Positions 47,701 through 58,000 of a stretch of 64,000 nucleotides of DNA are shown here, piece after piece. The stretch's first letter is position 1. Each line of letters starts with the position of its first letter. The stretch comes from Trifolium pratense. Lineage: Eukaryota > Streptophyta > Magnoliopsida > Fabales > Fabaceae. The DNA lies in the NCBI RefSeq assembly GCF_020283565.1, contig NC_060060.1:72277257-72341256 (forward strand), given 5' to 3'. Position numbers and translations under genes: made by a program. The notes under the pieces were generated by a model. That model had not been told where the DNA came from, did not search any database, and saw only the letters and a program-made list of their open reading frames with translations.

Positions 47701-48417
47701 TGCTTTACCATTTCCCCTCAATTCATTCACCACTGCTCAAATTGACCTTAGGATTGTGTCGTAAAATGGAACCCATGTCTTTGTTCACTGATTCCGGATT
47801 CCTATCTGCAGATTATGGTAGCCTGTTGTGATGAATTATATGTGTTATGTTCCTATTCTTTATTCTTGATAATTGATCTTTGCTCTCATTATTTTATGAA
47901 ATACCAATACCATGTTGGAAATATATCTAGATCTAATAATGAAGCTGCACTACATCATATTTTGGTTTTATCTGTATTTGCTATTGAATATTTGTTCATT
48001 TCCAGGTACGGTGTTTTGAAGATTCGGGAATTCTGTTTAGACACCATTGCTTGTAATTTTGAAATGTTTGCCGATACTAAAGATTTTAGGGCATTGTTGT
48101 TGACTTTGCCTCCACCATCTGGAGACTCATCTCTTCGTACTACTGTCCCAAGCATGCCTGGATCTGCCCTAAATAATGATCAAGGAAATCTTCTTGATGA
48201 TTTACGTGATAAATGGCTCGAGATTGAAGCTGCTGAGCTTGACGAGAGAGATGAGAGTGCTTTACAATTTGACAAGCGCCTAGAGATGCTTATGCTTGTT
48301 GCAGAGCATGAAAAGTCATCAGGTGATGTTGATTCAAATGGTGTTAATGATGTCACACACATGGCGGATTTCTCCCCAGTCACCGCTTTAATTTCAGGTG
48401 AACAAAAAGAAGCGTAG
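41783..48417 (+). CDS. Ankyrin-repeat protein with two BTB/POZ domains
   Basis: Exons 41783-42254, 45335-46094, 46648-46684, 46771-46904 and 48006-48417 join in frame (1815 nt, 604 aa). After a short N-terminal segment, ankyrin repeats lie at about 45-125 ([19 protein letters not shown], then [19 protein letters not shown]). A first BTB is at about 170-265 ([20 protein letters not shown]) and a second at about 340-450 ([19 protein letters not shown]). This is the layout of animal ABTB1 and its single plant counterpart; BTB domains usually recruit substrates to cullin-3 ubiquitin ligases, so that role is inferred. The ATG at 41783 is preferred over 41753 because 41753 lies in the flank next to the retroelement and the family starts with an acidic DPSDF segment. 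Residues 2-29 contain a tandem 14-residue duplication. Intron 1 is 3.1 kb and full of repeats. Confidence 0.92.
42385..43110. mobile_element. Inverted-repeat element in intron 1, with a nested MITE-like insert
   Basis: CTGAATGTATCGGAATTACA near 42427 pairs with TTGCAATTTCGATACATTCA near 43035, so the intron holds a fold-back element. Between, about 42507-42963, a segment starts GGATATGTTTATTTCAG and ends AACAAACAGGCCC, resembling a hAT-type MITE inserted in the first. Edges are approximate and no target duplications were confirmed. Confidence 0.5.
43111..45334. other. Rest of intron 1 of the ankyrin/BTB gene
   Basis: AT-rich intronic DNA. A 113-codon ORF at 44053-44394 with a Lys/Gln-rich sequence was considered but has no recognisable domain. 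A CT microsatellite lies at 45212-45232. The acceptor is GAATAG at 45329-45334. Confidence 0.5.
47028..47278. repeat. Palindromic repeat in intron 4 of the ankyrin/BTB gene
   Basis: AAACTATCATTCTTTCTCCA (about 47037) pairs with TGGAGAAAGAATGATAGTTT (about 47255), and AAACCCACCAATTTAGT pairs with ACTAAATTGATGGGTTT at the centre. The repeated phrase AATTTAGTCC(C/T)T is typical of a very abundant legume repeat. The whole forms a 250-bp hairpin. Confidence 0.75.
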
Positions 48418-49178
48418 ATTTATGAACACTTTTTTTGGAATGTATAGATTTTTTTAGATCATCACGGTGGTAGTTTATAGAGAGCAGCATACTAAGTTAG
48501 GTTTTGCTTGAAGAGCTTAAGTTGGGTTTTAGTAACTGAAGTTGCTCGAGCATTTATTGATTCTTGAAGTGCTATTTATATTATGATTATTCCACGGTAG
48601 TTTTGAGTTTGACATTTTGATTGCTTACATGGTTGTGTGCTTGTTCTAACTAGCCTGTTCAACTTAAGCCTGTGAGAAAAGCCATGTTAAAATATCTAGA
48701 AAATACCCCATAATATCATTTCTCTATCTTAGGAGTTCATTTCATTTCTGTGACCTTATTTGATTATGAAAATAGTATGGATGGATGAGTGTGTATAACT
48801 GGTATAAACAGTTGTTCTATATTATTATTTTTCATGCCAATATTGGTATCAAATATTATTTTTAATGTGCTAAAACAACGACTTTATGATCTTCTATGTG
48901 ATTTTAGCATCCTATATAATGTCCAAACTATTTGGCTGACGAAAGATAATGATTCTATTAGTCAAATGGTGTACCTTCTATTTAACAATTATTTTTCACT
49001 AAAAATCAGATAGTTGATGAATTTAATTTATATGGACTTGAGACTAAGTAATTTTGTTTTTTTGAGGTAAAGTAAAATATTTTATACATATATACGTCTA
49101 ATAGATCTCACTATTTAGATGTTTTGTGTATCCTGAGAATAATATTGTCACATCTAAATTATGAGACATGACTGAACA
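48418..49178. other. 3' flank of the ankyrin/BTB gene and intergenic DNA
   Basis: The 3' UTR probably spans the first 200-300 bases. Beyond that I see AT-rich DNA and no gene. Confidence 0.5.
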
Positions 49179-49439
49179 TTAGCATAAAATATGTTTTTTT
49201 TTTTTTAAAAAAAACTTGGTATCCGGCCTTATGACCGACTAATTCAAGGGAACCAATCCCTCCCACCACTCATTTGTGGGGGCCCATTTAAAGCCAGAGT
49301 TTTTTGCTCTGTATGAAGTTAGCACACCGAAATTGGCACCAGGGGGAATCGAACCTGAAACCTTGAGAGGAGCATATGCTAAGGATCCAAGCCTACACCA
49401 CTGGACCAACCCGAGTGAGTTTTAGCATAAAATATGTTT
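49179..49439 (-). mobile_element. tRNA-derived SINE with 18-bp target duplication
   Basis: The body at 49197-49421 is flanked by TTAGCATAAAATATGTTT (49179-49196 and 49422-49439). On the minus strand an A box TGGTCCAGTGG (49408-49398) fits TRGYNNARNGG and a B box GGTTCGATTCC (49355-49345) fits GGTTCGANNCC, in correct order and spacing for an internal pol III promoter. The 3' end is A-rich (T-run at 49197-49206 on the plus strand). These features together define a tRNA-headed SINE. Confidence 0.9.
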
Positions 49440-50770
49440 ATGTTGTCAATGTATATAAATTAAAAAAACAAGTTAATTTCTGCGTCAATTGTTTTCTTGT
49501 TCTTGAAGATTTTCCGTTAAAAAATATGTATATGGATATAATTTAGAGAGCTGCTTTTATGCCCTACCCTTTTTGTAGAATCTAATCTTGATCAGATGAA
49601 CTGTTTTAGAAGGACAAAAATACGGTAATTCCATTTGAATTTTACCTATTTGGATGGGAGAAAAATACCATTTTGTCTAGATTTATCATCTGAATGTGAG
49701 AAAAAAAAATCCATAAATTCAGAAGTAGTTCTTCATGTTTTATGGTATGACTTATGACATGTTTAAATTGCGAGGAAAACAAGGAGGGTTTTTTTCGCGC
49801 CCCTAACTTTCTTGCGCACGCCATTGATTGCTAAAAATGTCCCGCTTGCATTGTAGGGTTCGAGCATTGACAATTCACACCCTAAAGTTTTATAAATGAA
49901 TTTTTTTCCTTTTTATTTTCCATCATTCATCATCTTTTCTTCATTCAATTATTTTCTTTGTTTTTGGTTATTTTAATATTTTGTGTGCTTGCAATAGCAT
50001 AGTCCATCGTCAATTAGAGTTAAAATAGGAAGTGGGACAACATGAACCCATTTTATCAACATTCTCATCCTAGAATGTGAAACTTGTTCTTATCCTTGGA
50101 TGTGAACGAGGCATTTTGGTAATTTCGATGGACGCATTAAAAACAATCGGAGACACAAAAATAGCTTCTGGCAAAGCTTCTAGAAGGCCCACCACTTCAC
50201 TTCATAGGAGCGCTAGTGAAAGTCGTAAACAAATGACTAGTGGACTTTAAGTTATATGTTCAACTCTATGGCTATACAAGACCGTGTTGACTTGTGTAAT
50301 TGATTTGTGATTCATTGAGGTTTTAGCACTTAATTCATCAAATCACAATTGGTAACACTAAATCTCTTAAGCATTATCAATCATCCAAACATTCCTAGTT
50401 CTACAATCAATTTTCTATTCTCATAGCAAATTAATCATTAGAATCATCACATCAATGGCCAAGAAATGTGAAGCATTAAACATGAGGAATATTTGATTAA
50501 GCTAGAACTTGATTCAACACAATCATATACAAAATTTACATTGATGTTTGGAATAAAATCACCTAGGATCTCCAATCTTGAGAGTTTAGTTACACATAAT
50601 AGCCATGAATTCAAATGGAGAAGATGAAGTTTGCATCAATTCCATCATCCAAAGCAAGAATCACCACAAAACAAGCTGAAAATCGCAGATCAAAAGCCTC
50701 AGATCCGTTTCTTCCTCTAAAAATCCGAACCAGATGAAAGAAAGCTCTGTTTTCTCTTATAATCACATGC
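49440..50770. other. Intergenic DNA of unknown origin
   Basis: No gene recognised. The segment from about 50280 to 51130 reads like part of a larger repeat that includes the GC-rich dyad array, but no ends, LTRs or coding could be assigned. Confidence 0.4.
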
Positions 50771-50773
50771 AGT

Positions 50774-51007
50774 TGCGCCATGCGCAGATTGACCGTTATA
50801 TCCTGCGCCATGCGCAGCCATCAGATCAACCTCAGCTTCTTGAAAATCATGAATTGCGCCATGCACAGGTGCCTCTGCGCCATGCGCAGGTGACAGGAGA
50901 AACTTCATCTTTCCGAACAAATAATTGCGCCATGCGCAGGATCCCTGCGCCATGCGCAGCTGGCAGAGTTTTCGACTCTTCAAATACACTCAATTGCGCC
51001 ATGCGCA
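50774..51007. repeat. Seven-copy TGCGCCATGCGCA dyad array
   Basis: The 13-mer TGCGCCATGCGCA (arms TGCGC/GCGCA around CAT) starts at 50774, 50804, 50855, 50876, 50926, 50946 and 50995; only the copy at 50855 has a mismatch. Spacings of 30, 51, 21, 50, 20 and 49 show three pairs plus one single, a unit of about 70-80 bp. The first member of each pair is preceded by a T (often AATTGCG) and the second by C (CTGCG). Confidence 0.9.
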
Positions 51008-51697
51008 ACCTTGAATCAGAAACTCCATTCTTGCTTGTGAAACACTCCATCTTCAATTTATCTTCTTTTCAACTGATTGTGACCAAGTTCCTTACATTAT
51101 TTCCTAGATTTTGCCTTAAATTGCTCAAATAACATGTAAAGATGAGGATTCATCAGTAATACATTGATTTCTTTAATATATGAAGAAATTTGAATCATGC
51201 ATTCAGTAAACTAACAAATTTGCTTATGACTGACTGTTATTCTATGGTACATACTTGTGCTTATTCTGAGTTCTCTTAATCTCTATATTTGTCCAATTTT
51301 TCTTCTTAGGTTACATTAATGTTTGTTCTTTGTATCTCAAAAACATAAGTAATATTAGATTATTTTGTAAAATAGGGGTCTAAAATTGCATATTTTTCAA
51401 AATAAAGGGACCAAAATTACATATTTTGTAAAATAAGGAACTAAAACCGCATTTAAATCTAAATTATTAATATGATGGAGCATGATTATGGAGCTAAGAG
51501 AGTCACATATTACCAAATAATCTTTTTTCTATTTTGTTTCCTTGAGTCAATTATTAAAAGGAAATGAGTACAAGTTGAAATTTGATACATAAGATATCTG
51601 AATCTTTTGAATAAAACAAAAAATAAACTTCAAAATTGTTGACTAAAAACATGGGAAAATTACTGCTGCAGATTGGGAAGCTCTCCATGCATCATGA
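51008..51697. other. Intergenic DNA downstream of the RhoGDI gene
   Basis: AT-rich DNA; part should be the 3' UTR of the minus-strand RhoGDI gene. A phrase repeated at about 51360-51450 (reading like AAATAGGGG-TCTAAAATTGCATATTTT variants, three times) belongs to a dispersed repeat. Confidence 0.4.
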
Positions 51698-53697
51698 TCA
51701 AGCCCAATCCTTCCTAATATCAAAAGTATAGTTGATCTCCAAGTAACATTTATTGTCATCATCAACAAACTGCACAAAAAAAATAAAATACAACAGTATG
51801 TGGTTGCATTATTATCTTCCAACATTAAAAGAAATTATATCAAGTTACATGGAACATTGCTTTAAATCAAGATAGGAGCATAACATTGAGTAAAAAAAGA
51901 AAGGTGAATTGTTTGCTACCTTTAGAGTTTGGTTGGATACGGATATCCCATATCTAACTAAACTCTAGGATATCAGAGTGTTCACAAAAATAAAAGCTAG
52001 AATATAAATGATAAGTTGTGAAAATTGAAAAGCATCACCTTGACACGGCTGAAAAACATTAATTTGTATATACCGACACTGTTGTGTAAATTCTTTTTAC
52101 ACATGCATTTAATTAAATCATATCATGTAAATACTTTTGGAGATATTTTAGATACTAACATGCATAAGTGACACTGTGATATGATTTGATTGAATGTATG
52201 TATGTATGTATGTAAAAAAAATTGTTAGGAACATTTCATCTAGTTATGGAAGTGCATGTTGTAGAATAAAATTGAGTGTGCATTTATTTGTAATATAAAT
52301 TACCTTTGATCTTGCAGTATATTGTCCCCTAGCAAACATCCCAGCGGGTGTGACTTCTTCAGGCATCTCATGTGTGTAAGGCTCTAGCTGAGGACTGAAA
52401 GTTCCAAGCATCTCTTTTGAGCTATCAACTGATGAAATTATAACAATAATAATAATTTGTTTTAATACAATTAATTCATTAATTAAAAATGCTAATAAAT
52501 TGAACATATATATATATATATATATATACATACCCTTAACAGCAGTCTTCCATACAGTATTGGTGTATTTTAATCCAGAAACAATGTTATTGCTCACTAC
52601 AAAGCTGAATTTCAGACGGTAATTACTACCTTCTTTAAGAGTAAACCATAATCCCTTTGGTTTTCCATCTTCAGGAATGGGAAGAACAATGTCATCTCTA
52701 CCAGGAGAGATTATAGAAAGGCTTGTAAAATTCACTTCAGGTTCAAGAATTTCTACAAACAATTACACATTCAAATTTAAAGTAAATTCTCAAACCAACA
52801 CAACACATATTCTATGAAGTACAAACACAGACATATACATCGGACACGACATTATATACCTCCAATGTTGTTGACATCCACACTCCCAAGAAGCTGCTCC
52901 TTCCATTTCCTCAGACTCTCATCATCCTATATTTCAATTATGCAACCAAAAAATAAAACAAATAATAAATAATCAATCAAGAAAAAAAATGAATAAATAC
53001 TTAAATTAGTCCTTGAAATTGTAGGACTCTAGTCTAAATCAATCCAGTACCTTATATTATCGATATTCCAAAATTATTCACGACATTACAAACTTTTAAT
53101 CAAATTCGTCCCTCGTGGTATTTTATAGGACTAGAATGACATTAATTAATAATATCTTAGATGAATTCGAAACTAAGTGAACAATGCCACGAATAATTTT
53201 GATAACAAATCCATACAAAGTGGAGAAATTGATTAGTACTCTCTGATCTCATTTATAAGTAAAGATTCATGTTTCAGGTTCATTGAATAACTGATATAAC
53301 TGACGTATCTGGTTTAAGTTATTCAATGAACCTGCAAAATGAATCTTTGCTTATATATAAGATGGGATGAAGTATTTTGCAATTTCATGAAATATTTAGG
53401 AATAATGATAATCTAGAGGACTAGATTCATACAACCCTATAATTTGAGAAAAATATACATATTAAGAAGAAAAATGTTTAGTTCCATAAGAATCAAAACC
53501 TTATCTTTCTCAAGGTGTTCTTTAATAGTGCATAGAGGACCTAGTTGTATTTTGGATCCATATTCATCTTCTTCCTCCTCAGTTGCATAGACAGAAGATT
53601 CACTTGCATGCCTGCTAAGAGGCTCATGATGTTCTTCTTTTTCTCCACCAGCCTCACTAGTTTGTCCTGCTTCTTTCTCATCATGATCAGATCCCAT
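51698..53697 (-). CDS. Rho GDP-dissociation inhibitor (RhoGDI), five exons
   Basis: Minus-strand exons 53697-53500, 52926-52860, 52752-52534, 52428-52304 and 51769-51698 join in frame to 681 nt, 226 aa. The N-terminal 55 residues are acidic and Ser-rich (EKEEHHEPLSRHASESS, then EEEEDEYG), as in plant RhoGDIs. The immunoglobulin-like fold follows, with SLRKWKEQLLGSVD, KGLWFTLKEGSNYRLKFSF, GTFSPQLEPYTHEMPEE, GMFARGQYTARSKF and the ending YTFDIRKDW. RhoGDI proteins hold prenylated ROP/Rac GTPases in the GDP state in the cytosol and shape polarity, for example root-hair initiation (Arabidopsis SCN1). The last exon is only 72 bp and ends at TGA 51700-51698. Intron 1 holds a Stowaway MITE and intron 3 a TA microsatellite. 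Confidence 0.94.
53237..53374. mobile_element. Stowaway-type MITE in intron 1 of the RhoGDI gene
   Basis: Inverted ends TACTCTCTGATCTCATTTAT and complement TACTTCATCCCATCTTATAT, flanked by TA. Long matching inner arms (GGTTCATTGAATAAC and GTTATTCAATGAACC) make almost the whole 138 bp a hairpin. Confidence 0.75.
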
Positions 53698-53819
53698 CTT
53701 CTTGGAACTTCAACAGCTCCAATAACCAAGGTGGTTAACTCATCAAAACATAGATAAAAGAAATAGTAGCATTTGTGGCCAAAATAATGTACTAAAAATA
53801 TTTGACCTTGACAAAACAA

Positions 53820-54400
53820 ATTTTAAAGATAGAAATTTATGTTAAGAGATTAATGATAAAAGTTAAGACAAATTAGAAACCATTTGAAGGGATGAATGGA
53901 CTAAGTGAAACCAACAAATGAAAATGTATAAATAAAGTAATGACTTTTTTGTGTTTAAGAAAACTAAACAAGAATAAATAAAGAAAAATGTCACATAAAA
54001 TAAAATTAAAATGTGATTGTTTGTTTTTGTTACTAGCTTTTTCTTCCTTTCTATTTTATTCCTCTTTTTGTGGCAATAGATCAAAATGGGAGGAGGAGAG
54101 AAAAAAAAGATTGGTCATTTGAAGAAAAATTCTCTTGGTGATCCGAAATGTTTGTTAGAAGTGAACATTAAATCACACCACAAATATTGTAACATATATT
54201 TATAGTGCTACTGCCTACTATACACATAAACAGTTTATTTACACAATTAAATTGTTAGTCAAATTTCCTTCAAAAAAAAAAAAAAAAACTTGTTAGTCAA
54301 ACATAATTTTTTCTTTTTTGACGAAGTCAAATAAAAATTATTTACACAATTTTGTGAAATTTCATTTATCCATATCATAAAGACACAACTGAGTTTTTAC
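53820..54400. other. Promoter side of the RhoGDI gene
   Basis: AT-rich DNA upstream of the minus-strand start codon. No gene seen. The core promoter cannot be singled out. Confidence 0.4.
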
Positions 54401-54409
54401 TTTGGAAGG

Positions 54410-54521
54410 CGGCTTATGTCAATTTAGTCCCTATTTTTAAAAAGTTGAAGTTTTAGTCCCTCTATTTTAAAAATCAACTATTTGATCCCTATTTTAATAT
54501 TTTAAGGAAAATAGCCCCCAC
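54410..54521. repeat. Left part of a palindromic repeat split by Copia element 2
   Basis: Phrases such as TTTTAGTCCCTCTATTTTAA and AAAAATCAACTATTTGATCC here face related complementary phrases at about 60560-60640, for example GGGGGATCAACAATTGGTTT. The two halves probably formed one fold-back element before the retroelement inserted. Confidence 0.55.
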
Positions 54522-54719
54522 TGTTATGAATAATATGTAATGAATGTCCATTATTGTGTAGGTTTTTTTGTCCCCTAATTGTGTCCTATAAATAGGACCC
54601 CTTTGTTACAATGTAATACACACTTGTGAATAGAATAATAACAATGGTCTATTCCTTTCTCTTCTCTCTTTCTCTTCTCCTTCTATATTCTTGCTATTCT
54701 TTAGAAATAGTTCATAACA
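54522..54719 (+). repeat. 5' LTR of Copia-derived element 2
   Basis: 198 bp with 7-bp inverted ends TGTTATG/CATAACA. TATAAATA at 54587-54594 lies inside the perfect dyad GTCCTATAAATAGGAC-like block (54583-54598). Confidence 0.95.
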
Positions 54720-54766
54720 CGTTATCAGCACGATAGTCTCTCCCCTTTCAAGAAAGGTATAGCAAC
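54720..54766 (+). promoter_or_regulatory. Primer-site-like 15-mer and donor-like site in element 2
   Basis: CGTTATCAGCACGAT at 54720-54734 is shared exactly with element 1. AAAG|GTATAG gives a splice-donor-like site with GT at 54767; element 1 has CTAG|GTATAT with GT at 34894, at about the same distance from the LTR. Confidence 0.5.
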
Positions 54767-54894
54767 AAAGGGAAGTGACAATTTTATTTTATGTATGATT
54801 TTTTTTATTCTATTCTTTCATATAATTTTTTGTCTTCTTGTTTTTTTATATTGATTCACAAACCTTCGATCCAGAAGTATCGTGGTGAAATTTT

Positions 54895-55080
54895 TGAAAT
54901 ATGAATCCTGAAGATTCATAGTGTGATAAAATTTTAAAATATGAATCCTGAAGATTCATATTATGATGAAATTTTAAAATATGAATCCTGAAGATTCATG
55001 GTGTGATAAATTTTAAAATATGAATCCTGAAGATTCATAGTATGATGAAATTTTAAAATATGAATCCTGAAGATTCATAG
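54895..55080 (+). repeat. Five 40-bp tandem repeats, each with an 8-bp-stem hairpin
   Basis: Copies of ATGAATCCTG start at 54901, 54941, 54981, 55020 and 55060 (period 39-40). Each contains TATGAATC, the loop CTGAA and then GATTCATA (last stem bases vary in some copies). Confidence 0.9.
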
Positions 55081-58000
55081 ATATAAGTAAAATGAACATC
55101 AATCCCTGAAGGATTGGATAAATAACTGATTGAATATATATTTGATCCGTTATACATGTTCTTAAACAATTTTAAAATCAATTTGTATTACCCACGAATT
55201 CCTGAAGAATTCATTACGGATACATCTTTGAAGGATTGTACAATTAGATATATTATAATATAACGAAGAATATGGATTATTCTTATGAGGATTGCATAAA
55301 AGATTATTCTTACATTATAACAATATTATATAGTTCCTGAAGAACTTAAAAGAAAAATCAAATTATTTTTTAAGAATTCCAGAAGAATTCAATATACATA
55401 TGCATCCCTAAAGGATAGTTTTACCAATTTTTATAAAATTTTGGCAATTTACAATTTTCAATGGATTTATTTATTTATTTCTATATTGTACAAAACATAA
55501 AAAATGTATATCATATGCCAATTTTCTTATCAATACGTTATATGCCAATTTATTTTTATTTTTTCAATAAGTTACTAATTAATCTTATTCATAACATAGG
55601 TTACATTATAATTATTATTAAGTTACTATTTAATTTGCATTATAAATTTTCAGTATGTTACATTACATTAGTATTAATAAAAAATAATTGGAATTAATTT
55701 TTTTATTTGACTATGTTTATTATGCTTATCTAAGTATTTGCTTAATTTTATTATTTGATGATAGTATATATCAATAATAAATGAATGAAAAATCATTCCC
55801 AGAAGTGAATGAAGTCCAACCCATTGATGTTACTCCATTCCCAGAAGTGAATGTAGCAACACACGATTACCATGGACAAAAATTGTGGCCATCGTTGAGG
55901 TAATAGTCATGGCCGTGTTAATTTTAAAAGCTCGGCTTCTCGCTAGAATTGAAAGAAAAAAAGGAAAAGTAGACAAATTAGCAAAACTAATGAAAATATA
56001 TGTGATATTAGCTAGTTCCCGAAGAACTAATTAAAGAATAAAAAGGGAAAACCTTGATATTGAAGCATCTTTGAATGATTGCTCAAAGAATAAAATTTTC
56101 TTGAAGAAATTATGAAGATTATTATGATCATTATATGAAGATCACCTGTGATATAGTTCTTGAAAAGCTAAAGCTTTAATTTGGCGCATCTTTGATGGAT
56201 TGCTCAAAGAATATGGATTTTCTTAACCAATATTATGAAAGATTGTAAAATTGTGTTTTTCTCTAGCCATTCTGAATAGAGATTTGTTGTTGAGTTCCTG
56301 AAGAACTAATTTTTGTTTACAACATGATTAAAGTCCATATGATCTATTTGATCTTAGTATAAATTGGACCAAAATTAAAAGAACAATTATGTATGTCTCT
56401 TGAATATGCTCTTGAAGTAGCAAACTTATGAAAAAAAATTCAAAAAATATTTGATTAATCATATTTTAGATTGGTACAATTTCAATAATTATCAATTGAA
56501 ATGTGAAAGTTTTTACATGATAATTCGACTTTATTTCTCGATGTACAACTTAGTAAGATCTCTATCTATCTATTTTATATTTTACTATGAGGTAGACGAT
56601 TATTATTCCCTATGAAATATATGCCTAAGAAAAAAGTTACATTTAGCTTTTTATACATTAAACTTTGAATTTATTTTATGGTGATTATGTTTTCTTAAGC
56701 TTTGAATACAATTATTTTCTTAATTACTTATAATTATAATTCGGTTACAGTTTGTAAATATAAACTGATTTTAATTATTCCGGTTACATATTTAAATCAA
56801 TTGATTGATTTTAATTTTAAAATCTTTTAATTGTTACTATATTTTAATTTCTAATTCTACTGAAATCCACATAAAATTTATATTTGGTAGTACGAAAATT
56901 ATTGAAGACTCCAGAAGAGTCAATGCATTGTTATATCGAGAAACAAAGTTGCACTTTGCTAATGTATTTTATATTTTAAGTCTTAAAGAAATTTGTACCG
57001 AAGGATATTCACATAAATGAATATCATATTGAAACAAGAAACGACAGAGATATTTTATCTCTATATTACGAGACATATTATCAACTTTTATCTCTAGTTT
57101 GTGGTGTACTTATGATATTAGTGCAACTTAAGCACATGTTTAAGTAAATCAGAAGTTTACAATTTAAAATATATTAAGTTTGTAATTGGCAAGATCGGAT
57201 GGGTCATCCCGAATCTATTATGATGTGAAATATAAAATAATTTTATATGAATTGAAGGGCCTGAAGTTTCTTCAATTTAATAATTTTTATGTGTTACTAG
57301 TTCCCGAAGGAAGTTGATAAATTAAGTAAATGAGCATATTTTATTTTTTAGAATATATATAAGGTGATATTTGTAAATCAATACACCGATCATGTGGACC
57401 GATTAGATTCCTAAAATTTTAATTGATGCATCAACTAAATGGTCACATGTATGTTTGTTATAAACTCACAACCAGAAGTTTGTGAGATTATTTTTAAGAG
57501 ATCGTTTTATATATATTATTCTAGAAAATATTTGATAAATATCATATGTTAATTGAAATTTATACCAAACATCTTGTGAAATATGTTCATACAAACAAAA
57601 AATAATGGACCTGAAGATTCATTCTAAGTTATAGTTGGGAACACTCAAACATGTATGTTGAGATATTGAATAGCATCATGCCAACAAATTATTATATACA
57701 TAAGCTCTCCCCTAATTTATTTGAATTTTAGTTTATAAACCTATTTTCCCATATAAACATTTTTGGATGTGTTGGGTACGTCTCAATTGCTCCAATATAA
57801 TGCATTTAAATGGGTAGTAAAAGAATATTGGGAAAATAATTTTTATATGAATCTCCAAAGTGAGCCAATAATTGGAGATTTTTTTACAGCTTTATGGGCT
57901 GATTATCAATTGGTGAATTAGTTTTCCCAATATTAGGGGGAGATAATAAGCAGCTAAAAATATGAACTAGAAGTTCAATTGAAATGTTTTGAAATAAATT

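Noticed and set aside
50717..51132. Overlapping ORFs on both strands with repeated LRMAQ or LRHAQ words
   Set aside because: They are translations of the TGCGCCATGCGCA dyad array in different frames; coding on both strands at once is implausible.
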